Source: Tribonema minus (Eukaryota > Sar > Xanthophyceae > Tribonematales > Tribonemataceae). From it: a stretch of DNA of 64,000 nucleotides. Made by a program: the position numbers and the translations under genes. The notes below the pieces were generated by a model, which ran no database searches, was not told the DNA's origin, and worked only from the letters and a program-made list of their open reading frames with translations. This document shows, in pieces, positions 35,601 through 44,948 of the stretch (its first letter is position 1; each line of letters begins with the position of its first letter). The stretch spans positions 186,001 to 250,000 of the forward strand of contig JAFCMP010000036.1 of the NCBI GenBank assembly GCA_017506865.1. The letters are read 5' to 3'.

Positions 35601-37815
35601 CAGCGGGTGGCACACCAAGGCTCATGTATAACACATAGCAATGACATATTGTCGTTGGTATTGGAGGCAAGGCGTCGAAGCCGTTATAACACCGACGACT
35701 TGCATTCTCTGGTGTGCTCACAGGCGCTGCTGCGACAACTGGCGGGCTGCGTCGCCCGCGAGATCGACAACGACGTGCTGCAGGAGCTCGCCGAAGGCCA
35801 CCGCTACATCACGCAGGTACGTGTGGACTTGTATTGGTTTTAGTTACGATAGCCTACCAGCTAGTACTCTGCCACAGTTGTGTGCCAAGTCTCGCTGGTC
35901 GCTGCCAAGCAAGGAGTGATGCACATGCTGCTGCCTCTCTCCACCACTCTTTGCAAGAACTTCATGCTCCGTAAGCCCATTTCAGCCAGGTACACGTCAG
36001 CACGAATACTGGGCTGTGTTGCAGCACCGGCGTTCAAGCTCTCAGCGCGCAGTGCAGACTGGGTTGCTGCACAGGATGTGAACCCTTGAATCAACTTGGG
36101 GGCGTTAATGAATGCAAGTCCCTGAGTACACATCAGTGCTCAACAGCAAATGCTTTGCCCGGACACTTTCCGGTGCGTGAGCCTCACACATCACCAGCAC
36201 TTTGATCAGCAATCATGGGGGGCTCGTACCCAGTCTCCCGCAGCAGGGTGCAACTTGATCTGTCAGGCTCTCAGACCGGGGAGTGGGGAGCATGGCATGG
36301 CGGGCAGGGTAAGATGTCATAGGTCAGGCGAGCAGCAGCACTCAGCGGCGAGTTGTTGCCGCCCCATTGCGGACCCACGGCAGTTCGTGCAGCACCTGCT
36401 GCATCCCATGGTCTCGCACGTGCCGCTGCATCAGCGTGTCGCGGCACTGATGGGCATGGACGAATCGCAATGCTGGTGTGATGGAGAATGATTGGGCTTG
36501 AAATGGACGTGCCTGTCTTTTAAAACATCAGAAGCGCTCCACCTCAAACCTGCGGACAGTGTGCATTGGAGCAGAACGGCGCCGCCGTGTGGCAGCACCT
36601 CTGCAGCACATGCAGCGCTTCTTGTGAGATTATAACTCCAAATACCTCAAATGCCTGCAATCAACTTTTGTGAGCGTCAACTTCCACATCAAATATTTGA
36701 CTTCAATGTCGTTGTGCAGGCCGCGGGCCGCCGTTTCGCCGCGAGCGCTGACGTCTAACCCTAACCTTAACCCTAGAGCCACAGGTCAGGCGGCCAAAAG
36801 CACTCAGCGATGTGTTGTTGCAGCCAACAACTGAAGTTTGTGATCTTAACTCCAACATCAGATGTTCAACTTCAATGTTGTGCAGGCGGCGGGCCGCCGT
36901 TTTGCCGCAAGCGTCGACGTCGTGCGCGCCGTGCAGCACCTGCTGCAACCCATGGTCTTGTGCGTGCCGCTGCATCAGCGCGTCGCGACACATGCAGCGC
37001 TACTCATGAGATTGTCAGCTCCAACCACACGGCTTTGTGAATGTGAATGTCAACTTCATCATTTAAGTATCTAACTTCAACATTGCTGTGCAGGCCGCGG
37101 GGCGCCGCTTCGCCGCGAGCGTCGACGTCGCGCGCGCCGTGCTGGAGCGGCACTGCGCGCAGGCGACGGGGCTGGGGCGCCTGACGGAGTGCGGAGCGCT
37201 GCTGGCGCTGCCCAAGCCGCAGGCGACGTCGCTGCACGACGCGCTGCTGACGGTGCGCAGTGTTGTTTGTGTAGCTGAGGGGGACAGGCGTTGCGCAGCA
37301 CAATGTGGAGTTTGTGTGGAGGGACTTTTGTGTGTGCAGCTGCAGTGTGCACTGCTGAGGGGAACTGGCGTTGCGCAACACAATGTAGAGTTCATGTGGA
37401 GGGATTTTCGGGTTTGCAGCTGCAGTGTGCATTGCTGAGGACAACTGGCATTGCGCACTTGTCGTGGACGCAACCGCACCCATCTCGGTCGCTTGCAACG
37501 CTCACGTACCACCGGGACGCTTGCAGATCGACAACACTGGGACGCACACCAGGGTCGAATTGACCATCAGTGCAATGCGAGCATTCCTCGATTTAGTTGC
37601 TGCGAAGCTCATGTAACTTTCATCATGTGCTCCCTCGCTGCTTGGCACCTCGCCAGGTGGACGTGCGCGACGAGACGACGCACCGGCAGGCGGTCAACAT
37701 GCTGGAGAGCGTATCGGTGTTCAGCTTGCAGCCCGCAGAGGCGGTGGCGCTGCTCAGCAAGCGGCAGGGCGGCAGGCCCGGCGCGCACGCCGCGAGTGGC
37801 GTGACAGCGCTGTGA
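20628..37815 (+). CDS. RINT1: RINT1/TIP20 family vesicle-tethering protein
   Basis: Twenty exons: 20628-21023, 21421-21471, 21842-22202, 23360-23553, 24074-24166, 25765-25860, 26755-26865, 27585-27760, 28617-28731, 29296-29348, 30125-30191, 30781-30828, 31896-31985, 32722-32772, 33586-33706, 34786-34955, 35112-35291, 35724-35816, 37094-37252 and 37657-37815. The sum is 2,784 nt (927 residues) and all phases agree. The family core is RFRYHFEGDRPTNRADRPEW in exon 4. Then come the RGLALLARKW helix, VEETIRFEHALE, FALLFASVTQRY, DQQLDFVNQIQRPLLESF and a C-terminal ESVSVFSLQPAEAVALLSKR. RINT1 works with ZW10 and NAG in the NRZ/Dsl1 tether for Golgi-to-ER COPI vesicles. The N-terminal third is a predicted coiled coil (LEARLADLCSQLE). 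The ATG at 20628 is the first in frame; later ATGs at 20667 and 20694 are possible. Exons 13 to 15 are the weakest by homology. Confidence 0.9.
23553..24346 (+). repeat. Donor-side echoes of RINT1 exons 4 and 5
   Basis: The exon 4 end (23553, ATCAACTTCAACAG/GTGACTCTC) recurs at 23879, followed by the same CCTGCACCGCGAG block. The exon 5 end (24166, TACTTTGCGCGGGGC...AAGTGG/GTGAG) recurs at 24278 and 24346 with intact GTGCGTACT donors. TAGGG-type bases separate the copies. Confidence 0.8.
26865..27080 (+). repeat. Donor-side echoes of RINT1 exon 7
   Basis: The exon end GTCGACCAG/GTCAGT at 26865 is repeated at 26915 (GTTGACCAG/GTCAAT) and at 27074 (TGAGCGTCTACCAG/GTCAGT). Confidence 0.7.
31950..32190 (+). 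repeat. Triple exact copy of RINT1 exon 13 end
   Basis: A stretch of about 35 bases, GCGATGAGCGCTGCC...CAGCAG, occurs three times without change, ending at 31985, 32089 and 32183. The first two are followed by GTATGTA and the third by GAATGTA, which destroys its donor. TTAGGG-type bases fill the spacers. Confidence 0.9.
33773..33936. repeat. 82-bp tandem duplication in a RINT1 intron
   Basis: Units 33773-33854 and 33855-33936 differ at one base (GCGATA against GCAATA). Confidence 0.95.
36280..37140 (+). repeat. Acceptor-side echo array before RINT1 exon 19
   Basis: The acceptor and exon start used at 37094 (GTGCAG/GCCGCGGG-GCCGCTTCGCC) have earlier copies starting at 36720 and 36886. A fourth diverged copy of the downstream part lies near 36380-36460 (CAGCACCTGCTGCA, CCGCTGCATCAGCG). 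The unit is about 170-210 bp and includes the TTCAACTTCAATGTTG-type intron end. The copy at 36886 stays open for more than 40 codons. Confidence 0.75.
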
Positions 37816-38578
37816 TCACTACAATATTTATTTCAATGAACAGAATGCTTTCGAGTTGCCTGGTGCTTGGTGGTCGCTGGCGGTGCACGCTGCTGCGCAT
37901 CAGACACTGTGAGCTACAGTAGTATGGTCTTGCTGACTTGAAATCGTTGCCATCACACTGCTCATCGTGGCATGCTGTGTTGGTGCACATCCTGTCTCAC
38001 GAGCGCTGTGGCGCTCGCACGAGCTGTAGGCGATCCGCCAACTGTCCAACTTGAAGCTGCCTCAGTGATTCAATGGCATCGCTCATCTCGTGCACATTGT
38101 GCGCCTCACGCCCGCTTGGGCTTTTTCGCAACCACTAAGCTGCGATGGTAGCCGTGCCAAGTGCGGGAAGTCACATCTTGAAGTGCATTGAATGCGGGCA
38201 CTGCGTTCTTGTTGCGACTTGGCCCTTCAACAAGACAACAGTAAGCAGTACAGCATCATATCAATCTACAGCAAAGAGTACCGGTGATAATCAAACAAGC
38301 ATCAAGATGCTATCCGACACGTTGAAGACTGTGATACTAAGCGTGCAGCATCAGTGAGCATCGGCGGCACACCGCACAGGCCCGCAACAGCTGCACAGCT
38401 CACTTAATTCCACAAATTGCTACATACCGTCAGTCGGGTCACAGCAAGGCGAACAAACACAGGCTTGAGCACAGTCGCTGTCGCTGCGCGCAGAGACGAT
38501 CCGCGCAGAGAGCTGGGATGGAGTGTATCTATTGAGGCAATGGGCGGCAGGCGCAGCGCACGCAGTGGATATACATGT
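37816..38578. other. Convergent intergenic region RINT1 / NudC-like
   Basis: Both genes end here. No exon or structural RNA is supported. Confidence 0.4.
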
Positions 38579-40168
38579 TCAGCTGGCGTCTGTCTGCTTG
38601 AGCAGCGCGCGCCAGTACCCGGGCCTGCGCATGCGCAAGGGAGAGCACCGAAAGACACTGGTGAACAAGGCAGTCATCACCGCGAGAGCTGCGCGCGAGT
38701 CAGCGGAACAGCGCCTCCGACACAAAAGCGGCAGATCGGCTGAAGCTGTGTCCATGCTTGAGTACAAGTGCATGCACACGGCGAGCTACTCTGGTGCGGT
38801 GCATGCAGGGTCCGTGCGCACGCGCAAGAGAGAGCAGCGGAACACATGGTAAACAGGCAGTCAGCACCGCGAGAGCTGCGCGCGAATCAGCGCATGAGCT
38901 GCGCATGAGTTAGCCTCCGACAAGGAGTGTGCCGTCGCACGCATGCATGCATGCATACGCATGCACACGGATAACTAACCCTTTGTTGTCAGGCGGCGCA
39001 TGCGGCGCAAACAGCAGACAAGGCGGCGCGCCGTTCAACGGAGTGATGTCTGTGCGATGATGGCAGATCTGATCTGAGACGGACCTACAGGCACTGCCTT
39101 GGAGCGGCGGTGTGCACCTTAACGGTATGCATGCCCGTCGGTGGTACTCAGTGACAGGGCCTACCTGGCACATATGCGCGCCCTTGCGCCTGCAAAGACG
39201 TGCCGTCACATAGGCTGAAAACAATGATCTTCAATGATTGCATGGCTGTGCGGTATTGTATTGAAGGCACACTACTTCCTTGAAGTACAGACTGTTGTCA
39301 AAATAGTGAAGAAATGACCACAGCGCTGGTCTGCTTTCTTGTGCGGACCTGGTCGATGGTTCGCTCTGTGAGCTGCATCCACAACACGTGGCAGCGTTCG
39401 CCAGCCGGCACTGGTCAATGACAAGCTCTCTTACACTATGACCCGCACTTGAGCCCCGCAAAGACATGGTGCCATGAAGTCGTTACGCAGAAGAAATAAC
39501 CTATTTTTATATCAGGTGGGTGCGCGGACCAAACACATGCCGCTAATGTTTACACTGATGCACATTATTTCAGTGGTTGCACGCACCTGGTTGACGGTTC
39601 GCTCTTTGTGAGCTGTATCCATACAACGCGGCGCTCCCCCTCGTCCTCTATTTGCCAGTTGCACCCCTCCCGGTCGACCGACTTGTAGAGCTGCGAACAG
39701 CGGCGGCGGCGACGAAACGTCATGCATGGCGATGACGGTGTGACACGATTTGGGGACGATTGCAATACAAATGATGTCAGCATTACGCACAAGGATGGCC
39801 ACAGCCTGACGGCGCAGTCATGAAACATGCGCGTTCGCTCGACAGGTGGCAGGCATGCAGGGGCGTCGCTACTGCTGCCCACCGCGCTGCATGACAGTAG
39901 AACTTGACAATAAAATTGTTACCATCTGACGGCGGGCGCGGCGTATCATGACATCGTAGTCACTTGACCCACGCTATGTCATTGACAATGCTCCGGTAAC
40001 ATTCTGTTCGCTGTGTCATTTGGTAACGTAAGCAGACCTACAGTACATACGCACCTCCCCACTAAGGACCACCTCCTTTTTTATTGTGACAGTGATCCTG
40101 CTGGTGCCGGTCAGCGTGAACCCAATGTCGCTCCTTCCAAGCTCTGCAGGTCACACAGACGACGCGCG

Positions 40169-40201
<33 letters not shown>

Positions 40202-42289
40202 AACACCAGCTATTACTTTTGCATGCGTTCGCGCCATTTTCAACATGGTGGCTATATCTGTACCCCTGCCTGTAATGAAAAACGAATCAAAAAGATCGTT
40301 GAGCTCTAGGTGACAAGTGATGGTTAGCCGCAAGTGCCTTCAACCAATAACCGTGGTTGCCGCTGCTGCAGTCATTGGCCACGAGTCAAACAGTGCCGTA
40401 ATATAATACTTCAGAAGTAAGAGATTGCATCCTATTCGAATGCGCTTTCGAAGCAGCCATTGCATTGTGTGACACAAGCCACAGCACTGCGCAAGGAAGG
40501 GGGGGGGGGGGGGGGGGGGGCACTGGATTGATGCGCACGCAGTGCATACGCATGGCTGCTGCTCAGCAAACTGCACCTACTTGTACGGTTGAACCATACT
40601 GCCATGCATACAAGAGCACGATACATTGATCATGACATTGCCATCGAACATGATGAATGCGATACCATCACGCAGTGTGCGGCCGCTGCAATGCACGGCC
40701 ACAAGCCAACAAGACGCCCTTACGGAACAAGCCATGTACTTGTTGAAGTACATTTACTTTTTGAAGGCTTGCACACTCAAAGCGCCGCGCCGCATCAACG
40801 GGGGACCCCACATGCATCTGAACATGCACAGGAGAACCGCCCCACGCTGGCTCACCATCCTGTTATTTTATACAAATTGAAACAGACACCACATGAGTGG
40901 TCGATAGCTGATTCAGTGTGCGCTTTGATGTACATTTCAAAGTACAGCACAGAGGAAACTTGTGAAGTGCATCCTTCCAAGGTGCCAAGCTGAAAGCACC
41001 TCGCAGAGCAAGTGAGTGGGGAGTAGGTTCACGGTGTGTGCATACAAGGGTTAGTGCCACTCACCTTTCGGTACTGACAGGAAGATCTCGACTTCGTCGT
41101 CCGACTGTGTCCACCGCAGCGGAAGTTGCTGCGCGCATCAATCAGCGGGGGAGCACGAGTTCCAGGTTGAACGTTATCACAGGAGCTGATGCTTCAAGTT
41201 TGAAGTGTGTGGCTGAAACTATCTCGCACCGTGCACGGGGAGACGCGTGCATACATGCGCTCATAAGCCATATTGACAAGCAAACTGCCGCCTCGCGCAG
41301 CAAGCAACGGCTATAGCGGAGGTGATGGCGGCGTGCGGCAGCGTTAGGTGCCAGGGGGGCGCACGCGACAGAACGGCAGCAGCAATTAGCAGCGAGCGTG
41401 TGACACGGCCGATTATCTGGCGCTGAAACCCTTACCCTAACCCTATCAGGTGATCATCTGCTGCGGAGCGGCGCAGCGAGGCTGCGCGGTCACGTCAGCG
41501 GCGGCTGCTGCACAAGAGCTTCAAGCAGCGTGCGGCGACAGGCAGAGCAGCACAGGCGCGCACAGCAGCGCTCGGCAACTCATAGTCAGAATCGGAGTTG
41601 TATGAGAGCGGTACATTGGCGTTCCAGCAACGGCCTCACAGAGCATGCGTGCGTGAAAGCATGCTTGCCGATCGTATTGGTGCATGATGCGCCTGTACTG
41701 CACGCAGGCGCGCGCCAGCGCTGAGCGCTGCCAGCTGCAGCATCGCCGGCCGGCAGCGCCGCTGCGGCTGCGCGCGCACGACGCGCCCTGACTGCTGCTG
41801 ACGCCACACGGCCGCAGCGCCCAAACAGCGTCCATATTTATGCACTACGCAATAGAGAGAGCGCCTCAGAATTGTACGGTTGACAGCATTGCTGCCATGA
41901 ATTGAGCGCTGCCAGCGGCTGCCGAGCATCAGCAGGCCAGCACGCGCACGATGGCCTGCACCGCGCCACCGCATGTGAAGCACACGTGAACTGCAAGCGT
42001 ACCGCACCGCACCGCACCGCGCCTCAGAAGTTCACGCCGGAAGTGCCAACAGCGTAAACGAGAGCAGCGCACCACGCGCGCGCCCGGCACCAGCAGCAGC
42101 GCTCAGCACAACGCGACCCGCCCTCACCTCCGGCCCGGGCTCGCCCGCTGCGCTGCCTTCGGCGCCGCCCTGCGCGGCAGCGGCGGGTGGCGCAGCGGCG
42201 GCGGCGGCGGCACGCGCCGCCGGTGCCGCCGCCGCCCCCGGCGCGCCCGGCGCTGGAGTTTTGAGCAGCGAGTCCAGGATGTCATCGAC
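38579..42289 (-). CDS. NudC-like CS-domain (p23 fold) protein, N-terminus not found
   Basis: Five exons are supported: 42289-42128, 41128-41065, 40143-40055, 39690-39587 and 38624-38579, giving 154 residues to a TGA with matching phases. The CS domain reads LRWTQSDDEVEIFLSVPK, then GFTLTGTSRITVTIK, SGELYKSVDREGCNWQIED, VVWIQLTK and YWRALLK. This is the NudC pattern (W-Q-S/T-x-x-E-V...G-E-L...W-x-I-E-D...Y-W). NudC proteins act as Hsp90-linked co-chaperones, some at dynein. The first listed exon (VDDILDSLLKTP followed by an Ala/Pro-rich linker) starts at an acceptor, so at least one 5' exon lies above 42289. I could not choose among candidates at 42300-42700. A donor echo follows exon 4 of this list, and an acceptor-side duplication precedes the last exon. 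Confidence 0.83.
38661..38925 (-). repeat. Tandem duplication of the intron end before the last NudC exon
   Basis: The block 38661-38722 (CACCGCGAGAGCTGCGCGCGAGTCAGCG...CTCCGACA) recurs at 38848-38925. The region beside the acceptor (CGCATGCGCAAGGGAGAGCA) recurs at about 38818-38838. The unit is near 190 bp. Confidence 0.75.
39349..39600 (-). repeat. Donor-side echo of the fourth NudC exon
   Basis: On the minus strand the exon end CAGCTCACAAAGAGCGAACC...CAACCAG/GTGCG (ending 39587) is copied as CAGCTCACAGAGCGAACC...CGACCAG/GTCCG (ending 39349). Confidence 0.82.
40170..40199 (-). promoter_or_regulatory. 30-base poly-C polypyrimidine tract of a 3' splice site
   Basis: Thirty consecutive G on the plus strand are C on the gene strand, 26 bases before the acceptor of the NudC exon starting at 40143. 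Confidence 0.75.
40266..40345 (-). repeat. Dispersed short repeat, copy 2 (inverted)
   Basis: The reverse complement carries GGCTAACCATCACTTGTCACC, TAGAGCTC and ACGATCTTTTTGATTCG, shared with 48114-48184 and 18515-18562. It lies in a NudC intron. Confidence 0.8.
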
Positions 42290-43485
42290 CTGGCGCACGA
42301 AAAAATGGCGAGGCAGGGTTAGGGTTCCACGGCACGGAGGGGATCTACGCAGTTCAGGTTTGGCCAATGACTCCACCCGAGGTGGACGCGCAGCTTAGGG
42401 TCAGAGTTAGAGTTGGGGTTAGAGTTAGGGTTAGCATGCGCGGAAGAACTGCGGCGGCGCTGCATGCGGCGCTGCGAGCGGCGCGCGCCGCGGATACGTG
42501 ACGCGGCCAGCGGCAGCGGCAGCAGCAGCAGCGAGCCCGACCATGAGTGGCAAGACAGCAGCTGCCGCGGGCGGCAATGGGGCAGCCAACGCCAACTGCG
42601 TTCGCAACCGCCCGCCGCACCGCAGCAGCAGAGCAGCAGGCGCGTTCTGTGAAAGCAGGTGCGCCGCAGCCCCTGGTCCAGTGTGCGCAGCAGCTGCCCT
42701 GGACGTTTACATGGTGCAGACACGCGCACACACAAGGACAGTGTGCGGGCCTGCTCATCACGCCCTAACCCTACTTCAAGTTCAAACTTCAATGCCAGCC
42801 CTGGCGTGGGCTCACTCTTCGCACCCGGCCGCTGACAAATGTGCATCTGGTGGAGGTACGTGTGCAGCCGGCGCGCGCGCGCGGTGCAGCTGTGCGGCGC
42901 AGCATCGGCTAGCGCGTGGCAACAGATGACGCCTCCACTTCCACTTTCAAAAGATAGTGCAATGACATTATTGAGCTGCATAGGCCATCCGCCTGCTTGT
43001 TGGCATCCGCGAGTCTGTTGAATTGAAGTTTCGTCGCATCAGCATGTGAAATGATGATACCCGTGTTCTGACAAACGAGGAAAGGGTATGCTTACTAGCA
43101 CAGGAACTGGCCACATGGTGGAAGTGTCAGTTTGCAAGTCCGTCTGTGCCAAAGACTGTATGTCATGCACCACGCGTGCCGATGACATGCCTGATCTGAC
43201 TGACAAGGGCCGACAGGCCCTGACGCAGCACCGCGGATGTCCTCAGGGGCTTTTGTTGACAGCCTGCCCGTGCAGCCATCTGCCAATACTCTTGCATGTG
43301 CCTGATGCCTCAAGCTGGCCATGATATAGGTAGCTCTGATAAGCGAGCTTCGCAACGACGCCAATCGAAACAACGAGGCTAGTCCCCAAACCCCTGGAAG
43401 AGGAAGCTGCGCCACACCTCCTATCACAGTGGAACTGACAGTCTATCATTCCACGGACAATCCCTGCTTGACCCTAAACCTAACC
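42290..43485. other. Region upstream of NudC-like exons, unassigned
   Basis: This probably holds the missing first exon(s) of the NudC-like gene and the 3' UTR of the small membrane protein. Long open frames at 42319-42981 overlap on both strands and none is favoured by splice phase. TTAGGG-like repeats occur at 42316-42325 and 42395-42435. Confidence 0.4.
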
Positions 43486-44549
43486 CTACGAGCCCGCCTC
43501 GTCGCCAGGCTCGCTCATGCCAGCAGCGGCAGTACGCGCTAGATCAGCACGAGCCCTCTTATTGCCCTGGACGTGGTGCTGCAAACTTTTGTCCGCAGTG
43601 TCTTTGTCGTCCATGGATTGATGCTCTACAGGTACCTGACCTGCTATTGCAGTTTGTGAGATGCCAGTTGCCCTCAAGCTGACCTGGAACTTCAAGTCCT
43701 GACTGGCCTCAGGTACATATCTTACGCTTGGGAGTGATGCAAATCAATTTTTGTCAGTCAAAATAGCAGCATTTTTTAGCATACATGCCACGATCCGCCT
43801 GACTCTGATGGGCATAGATACTTAGATGGTAGCCTTGCAAGATGCTTCCGTAATATACAGAGGAGGACCAGATTCACGGCCATGGAGCCAGGCATGTTCT
43901 TCTTCTGAAAATATGTAGGGAGCTTTAAGGAGCATACTGCTAGACAAAGAATGTCATGATTGAAACCACCACCGCTCCCTTTGTTCATATAAGGTGCAAC
44001 TTCAATATGCCAGCTCAGCAAAAAACGTAGTACAGTACAACAACCATGTCATACGGTAATGTCATCATCGGTGCTAGAATACTCTACATATTATTGACCG
44101 AAATCCACATACGAACATCTGATGTGGTTCTTGACAGAAGCTCCCGAGGAAGTAGCTGACGTACTCACCAGACCGCGTGTGTCGTGTCAATTCGCCGCAT
44201 CAGTTGTGCAGATGTTGCTTGCTGCTGCGTACTTGATAATATACATAGCAGGCCCCATTTTTTAACTGCAGTCTGATGTGAGTATTGCGCGGTGCCGGCT
44301 GCATCTAGTTGTACCATTCAGGGGTCAGCGTTCAGAGGTAGCTGCACTTACGTCGCCGCCGCCCTTATCCTTCTGCTGCTTGCGCTGCACTCTCCTCTCC
44401 TCCCTTAGCCTCTCCTTCTTGTCCTCAGGGCTCTCCGCCTTGAATGCCTGCAGGCTCGCCATGGACAGCGCCAGGATCGCCAGGATCGCAAACCACCAGG
44501 TGCCCATGAAGGCGCCCACCGTACCGAACACAGACGTGTCCTCGCTCAT
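43486..44549 (-). CDS. Small single-pass membrane protein with charged coiled-coil tail
   Basis: Two exons, 44549-44352 and 43635-43486, make a 115-residue protein. The start MSEDTSVFGTVGAFMGT leads into one hydrophobic segment at about residues 18-36 (WWFAILAILALSMASLQAF). A highly charged helix follows (PEDKKERLREERRVQRKQQK), then a hydrophilic tail ending PGDEAGS. The layout suggests a short N-out or N-lumenal anchor with a cytosolic coiled coil. I do not recognise the family. The second exon was selected because its acceptor (GGTCAG/GTACC) keeps phase 0; a small extra exon between the two cannot be excluded. Confidence 0.72.
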
Positions 44550-44948
44550 TGTGATGTCTGGGTAAGAGCAGCAGCTGTCCGACCTCCGCCTCCCGGGATC
44601 CCGCCTGTAGCACTTGACTCGACCACTGCCCGCTCTCTCTCTGTGGGCGCAAGTGTTCAACACCTTGAAGTTTCAAGTTCGCTCTTTAACGATTTTTCAA
44701 CTGCCACCTTACACACCTGAGTATCTTTTCATAGCACGAGAGACGGCAGGCATTGGCTTAAGTACCAGCTCCAACAGTAGCTCCAGCAGAATAGTTGGTA
44801 ACAGCACTCAACGAGAGGTCTCAGCACATCACAGCTGCTCGTGCGATCTTCCTTGAAAAAGCCTGCACGGGGAACGCAATCATATCCAGCAGCTCAAATG
44901 GTATCAGCTTCTGCAAAGTTATTTGAGCGGCATCCATAGCAGTTTCGA
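44550..44948. promoter_or_regulatory. Divergent promoter region
   Basis: It separates two start codons on opposite strands by 399 bp. No named element is visible. Confidence 0.4.

Noticed and set aside
42319..42981. 220-codon minus-strand frame as the NudC N-terminus
   Set aside because: It is not in phase with a supported splice into the exon at 42289 and contains telomere-like repeats in its sequence.
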